A stretch of DNA of 64,000 bases from Perkinsus chesapeaki (taxonomy: Eukaryota > Perkinsozoa > Perkinsida > Perkinsidae), in NCBI GenBank assembly GCA_013115145.1, contig JAAPAO010000061.1, positions 1 to 64,000 of the forward strand. Reading direction: 5' to 3'. How positions within the stretch are numbered: position 1 is the stretch's first letter; each line of letters starts with the position of its first letter. The notes below the pieces were generated by a model, which did not search any database, was not told the origin of the DNA, and saw only the letters and a program-made list of their open reading frames with translations. Shown piece by piece: positions 30,462 to 39,274 of the stretch. The translations under genes and the position numbers were made by a program.

Positions 30462-32369
30462 ATGGTTGGCTTGCGATGCTCGCTTTCTCGGCTACATCAG
30501 TTCTCCTTTGCTGCGCGACTACGGTGTTGCGACAGCTCTCGAAAAGTTCTAACTCTGGTGAACACCTTTCCTAACATGCTCATCGAGGCCCGAAATGCCG
30601 AGGCAGTTATGCACAGAGTCGCTTCCTTCCCGCCAAGTAGAACCCTTCACGAACTATTCCAACGAGTCGCAGTGGAACTCACTCGAGAGTCTTTCCCGCA
30701 AGATGCTCGGTGGGACAACTCTAGCTTGATGAGCATCCTGCGATCAGTGGTGGAGTTCCGAGTCAGAAGCCCTCTGCTTTGTGATGGCGGCGCCGCCAAG
30801 AGCTTGCTCGAATTCGTGGCTCTGCGAATAGTCCCGGACTCGTGCACCCTTGACGAGGCCGCCTATGTTGTGTCCTCGCTGGCGCGGCTGAAAACGCTGG
30901 TCGCCGATTCCGGTCCCTGCATGAATGTCGCCTGCCAATTTGTCGATGAAGTTCTGAAAGGTTTTAAGTGTGGAGATGCTCCCTCGGTGAATGTTCTAGC
31001 CACCTTCGCATGGGGTGTAGTAGAGCTTCTTGGGTCTTCGACCGACGGGCGCGCACAGAAGGCCATCAGTGGTGCCATAGAGTACATTGCAGCCTACCAG
31101 ATCCAGGAATTACGGATTCCAGATGCCATTGTGATTATTCGGGCAATAGCACAATGTGAGGGAGTAGAAGGTGTTGGTGACTTCTGGAGCGCACTAGCTG
31201 GCAGCCGGTGTCTTGCGGGCATGGACAAAAGCTCTATAAAGCCGCTCGTGAAGTCCCTTGAACAGCCATCTAGTGTGTCTTATTGTGTATGGGGATCTAT
31301 TCTTTCTACAATGACAATCAACAGCATCGTTAAGAATCTCTCTCCTGGAGACCTCGCAAATGTACTGCGTACAGCAATAGTACCGATACGGTACGAGTCC
31401 AATGTGAACACTAGGGACCTGGCAGTACAGGTGTTCCGCTACATTGAGTCGGAGCCTCAAGGCCGCATTGGGCCAAGCCATATGGTGGATATTTGCTGGT
31501 CGCTGAGCATTCGATGTCATCCTCCTACTGCTGCCATTCTCGGTGACTTAGTATCACTCGGCACGGCTGTTGCACAAGGCCACGGTAGCATCCCGGACGT
31601 GTCACTTGGTCGTCTTGCTGAAACTCTAGCGAGGACGGCTGTTAGCCGTGGCTCTGTGCTACCCGGGGTACTGGACTTCTTCAACCATGTGGTCGCGAAA
31701 CGCCAATGGAAGGCGAAGCCTGCTGCGCAGATGGTCGTTGAGGCGGTGGCTCACATTTCGGATAGAAGAGTCATCGGCGACCGTCAGGCCCGAGCTTTGC
31801 TCCAAGGAACTTTAACAGGGGTGTGCGGGGGCGCCGTGAAACCCGAGAAGACCCTGCAAGTTCTCGTTCGTGCTCAAGTTGACCTCAATCTGGACTGCCT
31901 CACCCGGCAACAGCGATGCGAATTAGAACGTGCTCGCGCTGATGCTCATTGTGCTATTGCGAAGATCCTGGGGAGGGAGTCGAGCGATAACCTCGTCCAG
32001 GAGCTTCAAGAAGAAATTCAGAATCGCGGGCTTGAGCTACGCGTTTCATCCACGTGGCGGTGCCCTCAGAGCCTTTGTATTGCTGATATAACAGTGCTTC
32101 GACAACAGACTGATGATCCTGTGCTCTTCGTGGACATGGACGGCTCCCCATATGACTTGTGGTCTTACGAGAGACAATTACGGTATGGGCTTCTCAGTGC
32201 GGTATACGGTGAAAGTACGATCATGAGATCCAGCGACGAGGGCGCATCTAGGGCGCTGTCTCTAATGGGTGGACCAACCGATATGATTGTGAGCGACCAA
32301 CAACCTTTGGAACGAACGTGTGCTAGCTTGATTGAAAGAGCAATGTCCCGACTCGACCCAGTTGCCTGA
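30462..32369 (+). CDS. RAP-like domain organelle RNA-binding protein candidate, copy 2
   Basis: A 635-residue intronless frame on the same strand, 126 bases after copy 1. Its N-terminus, MVGLRCSLSRLHQFSFAARL, is Arg/Ser-rich without acids, like a mitochondrial presequence, unlike the signal peptide of copy 1. The body has matching helical patterns (LMSILRSVVEF, VLATFAWGVVELL, MVDICWSLSIR). The C-terminal domain has WRCPQSLCIADITVL and VLFVDMDGSPYD with a helix LRYGLLSAVYG, aligned with copy 1 but with the His of the core replaced by Tyr. A tandem duplication with later divergence in targeting and in the C-terminal core is the simplest reading. A later in-frame ATG at 30576 is an alternative start and would remove the presequence. 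Confidence 0.68.
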   Translation: MVGLRCSLSRLHQFSFAARLRCCDSSRKVLTLVNTFPNMLIEARNAEAVMHRVASFPPSRTLHELFQRVAVELTRESFPQDARWDNSSLMSILRSVVEFRVRSPLLCDGGAAKSLLEFVALRIVPDSCTLDEAAYVVSSLARLKTLVADSGPCMNVACQFVDEVLKGFKCGDAPSVNVLATFAWGVVELLGSSTDGRAQKAISGAIEYIAAYQIQELRIPDAIVIIRAIAQCEGVEGVGDFWSALAGSRCLAGMDKSSIKPLVKSLEQPSSVSYCVWGSILSTMTINSIVKNLSPGDLANVLRTAIVPIRYESNVNTRDLAVQVFRYIESEPQGRIGPSHMVDICWSLSIRCHPPTAAILGDLVSLGTAVAQGHGSIPDVSLGRLAETLARTAVSRGSVLPGVLDFFNHVVAKRQWKAKPAAQMVVEAVAHISDRRVIGDRQARALLQGTLTGVCGGAVKPEKTLQVLVRAQVDLNLDCLTRQQRCELERARADAHCAIAKILGRESSDNLVQELQEEIQNRGLELRVSSTWRCPQSLCIADITVLRQQTDDPVLFVDMDGSPYDLWSYERQLRYGLLSAVYGESTIMRSSDEGASRALSLMGGPTDMIVSDQQPLERTCASLIERAMSRLDPVA

Positions 32370-32472
32370 ATAGCATGATTGATTTCTGTTTCAGGGAGTT
32401 TCTGATGTCGTACGTCCAGTGTTCTCGATGTGACTTTTGCATGCGATCAATTGGTGAATATCTTTAAATTTG

Positions 32473-34624
32473 ATGGCCGTCCCGAGTCGAGGGGAGAATA
32501 TGCGACTTCTGTCGCAGCAAAAGAGTACATGGATTACCCTGCTCAACCCACACGCAACTGCCGGTTTCCTTGGCGGTCTCTGTAGGTTAGGTTACAGGGA
32601 AATGAGCTCCATCAACCTATTATGTAAAAATTGCTGCTACACAGCTTGCTGGCCACTCTGAGACATACTTGCTGATTTCTAAAAACATATCGTAACGTTA
32701 TCGCTGATAGTTGGGCAGCGAGAATCTTTCTAGTATCCTTCTTCTTGTACCAACAGAAAGACTAGGGAGCAGAAACCTATTTGACATAAGCGCTTACATG
32801 GTGATTTTAACCGAATCGGATAATGCCGCCAACAGTCGTCCGAAAAATGATCAACCATGTTATTTAAGGTGACGTATGAGTGTCATGTACTGAAGCACCT
32901 CATCCTGTTACTAATAGTTACGTATGAACCGATTCGTATGTGGCTTTCGCGCCTGTGTGGTGCTTTCGAATAGGATATGGAAAGACCACAACATCTTCCC
33001 CATCAGGCTCAACAGCTGCGTTTTACCCACTGGACCTGCTGAGGGTTCATCTGCAGCGCCACTATGACGCCTTAACCCGTCCAAGCATACGAGAACAGTT
33101 TCTGAGAGCTGTTCGGGAAGAAGGCATGCGATCTGCTCTTTATCGAGGTTTCAGTAGGCCAAGCATAATGTCACTCTAAGATGTTGCCGCCTTTGAGTTC
33201 TGGCTCGATGAGCGATATAACATGCCTCTTTATATGCCTGCTTATACTGTATTATTCCTTTATGGATTACTCCGCCCCTCAGGTGTGAGTGTGGTAGGAG
33301 CATCTCTTGCGTGGGGCCAGTACTTTTATGGGTAGGACGTTGACTTATTGGAATTTTTCGTAGCTGTTCAACTCAGATACTCTACTTTCAAGGCCGCCAA
33401 TGTTTTTAACCTCTCGCCCGCTGCTAACCACCTTGTCAGTGGATTTGCTGCTGGATCGTTGGTAAGGCTGTTCTTGCTCAGAGTTGTGTAAATCCGTACC
33501 GCATACTTCTCTAGGCGCTCTACATCGTATAGGCTGGAGCACCTTTGTCCGTTGTTTCTCATCTACTTGCATTTCGAGAAACTACTGTATGTAGCTTCCA
33601 TTTGAGGCCCAAGCTGACGCCCTCGAAGAAGCGGCTTCTTAGAAGCCTTCTCACTATTGGCGTTTATTCCTTTATTGGCGATCTTTACTGCTATCAGTAA
33701 CCGCGGTCTCCGTGGTAAAGGCTTCGGCCGCGACTTAGGTACAGATAGTTCTATGTCCCCTATGGGTGACTAAACTGAACGTACAGCTGGCAGTCTATCC
33801 TGGTGGCGTTAGCAGATGCGTAAGAGAGCTCTACCGAGACCGAGGCATCAAGGGCTTCTATCGTGGACTGGTAAGCTTCGGTTACACCTGAGTAGCATCC
33901 CGTCCATTTTATCATAAGCCTCTCACCATCGCTGATAGTAGCCTTGAAACAGCCTCGCTAACCCAGAGGAAAATTTAATATCATATTTAACGGAACTCTG
34001 AGGGGGCCTTCATGGCTGACTTTTGACAAGACATGGTATACCATTTCTTCTCCAGGCCCCCAGTCTTTGGGGATCAGTGCAAGGGGGTATACAGTTCATG
34101 ATCTATGAGCCAACTAAGTGAGAATTGTGGTAATCCATTCACGGCATTCCCGCGCCCAGGTCGAAACTCAAGTCGTATCGCGATTGCGAGCAGCTTTCTC
34201 CATCTGACATTGTCATGGCGACGACCATATCCAAGTCGGCTGCAATGGTGACATGGTATATTGTCTTTTTTGTCATCCACGCGGCTTCAGATAATTGTGA
34301 ATCCTATAACGGTCTTAACAGTGAGGATGAGAGACGCTGGGTTCCGAACCCACAACTATGATGACTTGTGGAACTCTGTGAAGAGGTGTGCTCTATTCGC
34401 TCATTTTTTCCGAGATTGCCGTTTAGTACTCTTGCGAAGGACGGCATTACCGGCTTCTACAGGGGAGTGTTGGTTTCCTTGGTAAGGTCACTGAGGAAAG
34501 TCCACGAGAGTTGGTTGATTACTTTCTTTAGGTGAGAGTAATGCCAGCCCAGTGGTGTACGTTTGTAACCTACGAGTATGTTAAAGACGCCATTCTCCGC
34601 TGTCAAGCCGATATCACTGGGTAA
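32473..34624 (+). CDS. Mitochondrial carrier (SLC25) family protein, multi-exon
   Basis: Exon 1 begins at 32473 (MAVPSRGENMRLLSQQ) and holds NPHATAGFLGGL, joined in phase to the 32,900s exon with STAAFYPLDLLRVHLQ, the first PxD-x-x-R signature. Later exons give EEGMRSALYRGF, DVAAFEFWLDERYN, AANHLVSGFAAGSL (start of repeat 2), DRGIKGFYRGL, APSLWGSVQGGIQFMIYEPT, DGITGFYRGVLVSL and VRVMPAQWCTFVTYEYV, ending in TAA at 34624. The three-repeat carrier layout and the GAIQF-like block are closest to the folate/FAD/pyrimidine-nucleotide branch. It should lie in the mitochondrial inner membrane. Between LYRGF and DVAAFEF the frame contains a TAA near 33177, so a short intron or a break must lie there. 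The PxD signatures of repeats 2 and 3 were not located in my reading. Confidence 0.75.
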
Positions 34625-35139
34625 CTCTCGGCAAATACCATTACGGCGGTAAGGTGCAGTTAGAGTCACTGCAGGCCTTGAGACACACATACTCCGGACT
34701 AAGCTCCTGTTGACGCAGCAGGTGGTGGGTGGTATAGTCCAGAAGAGCGTAAGGTGCAGTAGAAGCTGAGACACCTAAGCCATAGATGCCTTGAGTTATC
34801 TTCTCCCACTGTTGACGTACGGGAGGTCGTTTGCTGTCACCATCTCTGCCTGAGTCTGATCTTTTGAAGTGGTCAGATTTTTTCAATGGTTTTCATATGC
34901 ACCTTGCATTGTAGTGTAGTCAATAGTAAGGGGCTGGTTACTGGGCCTCTAAGTTGCCGATTGGGTGTTGGAGTTGCTCATCATTAGCTAGTACCATTGT
35001 ACCAAACATCACAGCCTGCCTGTAAGTGCATTCCCGTGCTTCGGTGTGACGAGACGCAACTATTGGACAGTGTGAGTTGCCCTGCCAACGCTTTAATATG
35101 ACAAGTCGAGGAACAATCACTAGCAGAGACGCGCACCTC
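34625..35139. other. Intergenic stretch without a supported gene
   Basis: Open frames on the minus strand here are not supported by splice sites or motifs. It lies between the carrier stop and the JmjC gene start and probably holds untranslated sequence. Confidence 0.4.
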
Positions 35140-36863
35140 ATGGCGGGCATCATGGCTGCTAATGCTAATACACAAGTCGGGGAAATCGAAGGCCCAGTGA
35201 ATATCGAGTAAATAGAACTAGATGAGCTTAGCGTTGAATCGGAAGACTTTCACTGTTATCAGGCAGCTTCGGGCTTTGCGGGAACGTCGCCTCCCGTTTG
35301 TTATGCGGGGGATCGGCGCAAAGTGGGCGATCGTTCGAACCTGGTCAAATGACAAAAAGCTGAAGTCTCTGGCGAGAAAGGAGGAAAGAGAATGTCCAGA
35401 GCGGAAGTGCGGACTTAAGGGACATCGCTCCTCCCCAGTAGTCCCCCACAGATACACCGTTTATGCCCCTGACCCTGCCGGTGATGTTAACCAGAGTGAC
35501 GCAATGCCAGTCGCTAAAATGAGCATCTCTAAGTCGGTGGTTGCCTGAGTACATTTTGCAGGCTATCTTCATTGCAGATTCCTCGAGGTGGGGAACCGAA
35601 GAGGCCAGTATCTCCTCGGTGTACCAGACAAGCACGGTCGGGGTCTATCACCTTTCGAGCCATGCTCAAGAACAGACGTTTCCAGAGGTACGCCATCTAA
35701 ACTCGATTAGTGCCCCTTCACTTGATGATCAGGACATGGTAGTGAAGGAAAGGTTTACAATCCCGTCTTTGCAGCTGATATGGACAAGTCCGGTGACACC
35801 TCGGTATTCGAGGATCTTTTCGGCCAGGGATGCATCGACAGCAGACGTCATTTATTTTTCAATGCTGCCTACTGCTTTACCAACTGTCACTATGACACCG
35901 ATTGGAATTGTTATCTCTGTGCTAGAGGTGAGGCCAGGGGCAATGCGTATCCACGCTACCATCATCATCACACGTGGTGAAGCATCGTCATCCCCACGCT
36001 GCAAGTCCTAATGATAATATCCCTAACCTATAGTCGAGCGTGTCTGTGCTGGTGGGGATGGCAATAGCCAAACGTTACAGGCAACCGCCGCTGGTCCCTG
36101 GCGCATCCTGACCAAGACCCGATACTGAGCCATAATGGAAGTGCGCGCTCACAGTACCAGCCAACGCATCGGAGGAATGCAGAAGCCGTCACTGATGTCA
36201 CTAGTGGAACGAGGACCTGGAACCGCTACGCTGACCTGGTGAAGTAAGGTGAGCTCTAGCGCTCTCGTAGCGAGGCCCCTGTTACTTTGGATTCCATTAT
36301 GAGCCTGACTTCCTCCTATAACACCTGGGGGGATTAAGAATTAGTCATCATGACAGCTCTCGTCTCGATAGAGTCTTCTAATAGGTAACGATAGAAACAT
36401 GTACAGTGTTATTAACCGTGCCATGCGACGTTCTGGCCATTGCTTGTTCTTGTCATCCTCGCGGTTTCTATCAGATTTGTCGTGGTCGATCTGAACCCTG
36501 GGGACGTGCTTATCGTTCCACCGCGATGGTGGCATGTCGTCGAAGGCTCTCTACCAGCCGATGGAAGGCCGCGCTTTAGTGCTGGCATTAATTGGTTCTT
36601 CACGTCAGGCTGGGGAGGGGCGTCGAGGTTTTCGGTTCAATAGGTTTTGGGGGGTCAGGTACGACTACGAGGAGACGTATCGAACATGTCCTACCGATAT
36701 TAAAAATATGATCGGCCTGCCGAGTGACGACAAGTCCGTATACCTAGGCTCAGCTGTAGAAATGATGAAGGGCTCACTTCCATCACAAAGAGCTGCAGAG
36801 CTTATGGAGGTTCGTGCCAGAGGGAACCCGTCGTCTCGAAAGGCCAATGCTGCTTTCAGATAG
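35140..36863 (+). CDS. JmjC / cupin-type Fe(II) and 2-oxoglutarate oxygenase, multi-exon
   Basis: Exon 35140-35207 (MAGIMAANANTQVGEIEGPV) joins in phase to an exon from 35263 with RRLPFVMRGIGAKWAIVRTW, the N-terminal block of JmjC/cupin_8 proteins. Further exons carry GYLHCRFLEVGNRRGQYLL, then FNAAYCFTNCHYDTDWNCYL with the iron-binding HxD (HYD), RRWSLAHPDQDPIL, and VVDLNPGDVLIVPPRWWHVV with the distal iron His. A helical tail ends ANAAFR and TAG at 36863. JmjC proteins hydroxylate proteins or RNA-related substrates or demethylate histones; the compact cupin_8 look favours a hydroxylase (JMJD5/6/7-like). A further short frame to 37074 (REHVEPQGVEDALRRLVEAA) may be an alternative last exon. 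Substrate is unknown. Confidence 0.75.
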
Positions 36864-37506
36864 CGAGGCATATGGCTGACACAATGAGTGTCCCGCTCTT
36901 GCAGTGTAGAGTCCTGGACCAGCTTTTGGCAATCGCCGTTGGGTAGGATGAGCCTCCTGGGTATGTCAGTGTCGTGATCGTGATTAACAGATATGTGGCT
37001 GCTAGGCGTGAACACGTCGAGCCGCAGGGCGTGGAAGACGCGCTGCGGAGGCTGGTCGAAGCTGCAGTAAGCTAGGGCTGCTGGGGTTCAACATTTTGTT
37101 GCGATGGAAGCAAATAATCTAGTCATTAAACATCTACCCCAGATCAGTCGTAAAAAAGCTCTTTCGGGGTAAGCGCTCTTTTCACTACCGATAATTGCAG
37201 AGGGACTCCTGAGGGGCACACTGCTATAATGACTAACCACAGCTTCCACATCAATGATCCAGCAATGATGTATCAGAGCCGTGACAGGACGATCCAAACC
37301 TCGAAGACTATGAACCGTATCATTTTTTGTACTTTCCAACGAGTACTTATCCCACCGAGACGTTGTGCGTACGCGTGCAGCGTTGAAGCACCCTTGATGC
37401 ACGTTCATTCAGCGATGTCAATCGAGTAGGGTACCTAGACGGGACTGCTCTCCGTGACCTTAGACGTGCTTTGTCCCATTCAGTTAAGTACCATTAACTC
37501 CCAGCC
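36864..37506. other. Intergenic stretch, possible extra JmjC exon
   Basis: Apart from the short frame near 36989-37074 that could belong to the JmjC gene, I find no supported coding sequence. It ends CTCCCAGCC directly before the ATG at 37507, a possible trans-splice acceptor. Confidence 0.35.
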
Positions 37507-38052
37507 ATGGCCGTATCAAACCAGGTCTGCATTCCAGAGGAGCTTTGTCATCAGGTTGATTCTTTCCACATCGATAGGCTTTACCGCATCTGCCGTTTCT
37601 GTGCCAATCGTGTGAGACTCAATAAACGCCAGGTGAGGGCCAACCCACCAACTCAGGCTGGGCGTGTGCTCTCCAAGCAATTCTTGGGTATTGACTTCGA
37701 AGGTGAACTGACAGACATTCGGCTACCCAAAGTCCTGTGCAGCAGCTGTAGGCGGCGTTTGACACATCTTCGAGACAACCACATGTCCCCAGCTAAGTGG
37801 GAAGAAAGGAGAAAGCTTTATGGCAAAGACGCGGCCTGGTTTGGTGCACCCATCGGTGCTAGTGATGGCTCAGAGCACGTCGAGGCCATCATATGTTCAG
37901 CTGATCAACGTTGCAAGGTTTGCCGCATTTACAGCAATCCAAAGTCCAATGGTTTCCTGAAAAAAGGTTGGCCGAAACCAGGTCGCCCGCCCGTCCGGTC
38001 TATGGGCGGCGACTGTCGCGTTGGAGAGGAGACCGCTAATGTGCCGCCATAA
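37507..38052 (+). CDS. Cys-rich putative zinc-binding protein, single exon
   Basis: A 181-residue frame with ordered cysteine pairs: RICRFCANRV near residue 35, VLCSSCRRRLTHLRDNH near 80 and CKVCRIY near 140, with histidines nearby. The spacing C-x2-C ... C-x2-C ... C-x2-C suggests zinc knuckles. Short Cys-rich ORFs of this kind are known as isolated domains in mobile-element-rich genomes, and the layout recalls the zinc-binding N-terminal region of RAG1-like and other transposase-linked proteins, but I cannot establish this. After the TAA the same frame stays open for about 30 codons (ALRELENPTAPSPLDYS), so it may be a truncated or decaying copy of a longer gene. No transposase or terminal repeats are visible around it. 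Confidence 0.5.
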   Translation: MAVSNQVCIPEELCHQVDSFHIDRLYRICRFCANRVRLNKRQVRANPPTQAGRVLSKQFLGIDFEGELTDIRLPKVLCSSCRRRLTHLRDNHMSPAKWEERRKLYGKDAAWFGAPIGASDGSEHVEAIICSADQRCKVCRIYSNPKSNGFLKKGWPKPGRPPVRSMGGDCRVGEETANVPP

Positions 38053-38408
38053 AAAGCGGTATCTGCCCTCCGAGAGCTCGAGAACCCTACAGCTCCAAGT
38101 CCCTTAGATTATTCTGTTTCTGTTGTCTTTCTCGTGAAGTAGATGTATTTCTTATTATGATGCCGTATAGTATCAAGAGCGGACTAAGTAATCCTTGCGT
38201 TGGAGAATTCCTAGTGAGGGCTGAATTTGGTGCGCGTTAACGCGTAAACCCTCAGTCAGTCACCGAGTGGGTGCAAACATGATTTTGCCCACTGTCATTC
38301 GAATCAGTGCTCGGAAGTTACGATTACTGAGTCAAGTAACCCAGATATGGTTTACTCTGGGCTAGTCGTAGCGCTGGTCGTTCATTGTGTCTTGCTTTTC
38401 AGGTCGAT

Positions 38409-38528
38409 ATGTCCAAACCCATCGCTGCAGGCGAAACTCGCAAGCGCAAACGCCAAAGCATCGACGATGGGGCCCCACCCACGCCCAAGTGGTTACCATT
38501 CTGCTCAACTACAAAGTGGGAGTTATAA
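38409..38528 (+). CDS. Small basic protein with nuclear signal, or a last exon
   Basis: A 39-residue frame starting MSKPIAAGETRKRKRQSIDD and ending in KWEL and TAA. It follows CTTGCTTTTCAGGTCGAT, a strong pyrimidine tract and AG six bases before the ATG, which could be a trans-splice acceptor or a cis acceptor of an upstream exon I cannot see. RKRKRQ is a nuclear-localisation-type cluster. It is too short to assign. Confidence 0.35.
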   Translation: MSKPIAAGETRKRKRQSIDDGAPPTPKWLPFCSTTKWEL

Positions 38529-38889
38529 GTTGCTATTGATTGTGACGTAACGTCACTGACCTTTGAATGCATTGCATGGACCTCTTACCAGTTATGGTAC
38601 GTACACTGTAGCCTGTAATATGCAAGTTCTACGTATAAATATCCTCGCTTTGTGTGGTAGTTTACGGTGAATGGATGCCCACCTGTCTCAGACTTTATCG
38701 GTAACATGTGTTCATCCACCTAGGGTTATTGCCATGGCCACGGCCACGCATGCCGCGTGTTAGCGATGTATACATGTTAAGTGTTCAGCGAGCTCTGTGG
38801 GGCGTCGCCTAGCTTCCGAAGATTATCCCTTAGCTAGTGATGGGCTTATTGACTTTCCTAGGATAGAGAGCTGGGCTGCTTCTCGTGAG

Positions 38890-38908
38890 GTATGATACGA
38901 ATCGTATC
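38890..38908. repeat. Palindrome upstream of tRNA-Leu copy 2
   Basis: ATGATACGA and TCGTATCAT are exact reverse complements around a single central A. The palindrome ends 19 bases before the tRNA gene. No equivalent lies upstream of the other tRNA-Leu copy. Confidence 0.85.
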
Positions 38909-38927
38909 ATTCGGCAAGTTTTTAAGC

Positions 38928-39009
38928 GTCAGTTTGGCCGAGTGGTCTAAGGCGCCAGACTCAAGTTCTGGTGGAGAGATCCGCGTGGGTTCGAACCCCA
39001 CAGCTGACA
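38928..39009 (+). tRNA. tRNA-Leu (anticodon CAA), second identical copy
   Basis: All 82 bases are identical to the copy at 25779-25860, and identity extends two bases upstream (GC) and one base downstream (T), then the flanks differ. It folds with the same CAA anticodon and long variable arm. Here it lies between protein genes, not within a recognised intron. The nearest run of T residues downstream is about 25 bases away rather than immediate. Confidence 0.97.
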
Positions 39010-39274
39010 TTATTATTAGTCATCAAGTCTGTACCTTTTCCGAGGGTAAACGGGCCTAATTCACCTAGCTCAGGAGGCCCGCGAAGTAACACATGTTCAG
39101 CTAAAGAACAACCGTACTGTTTTCTTTTTTCAACGACCATTACTCTATCGATGTTTTTTGTTTATCGCGCAATGCTTTGTCTCCGCGCGGATGTTGTGCA
39201 AGAGAGTTGCACGGCTAGGCGAGACGAGACGGTGACATTCCGTGAGACGTGCGGGCTTCGAGCGAACTACATCT

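Noticed and set aside
30353-30574. A 73-residue frame with a hydrophobic segment
   Set aside because: It overlaps the start of RAP-like copy 2 in another frame and has no support of its own.
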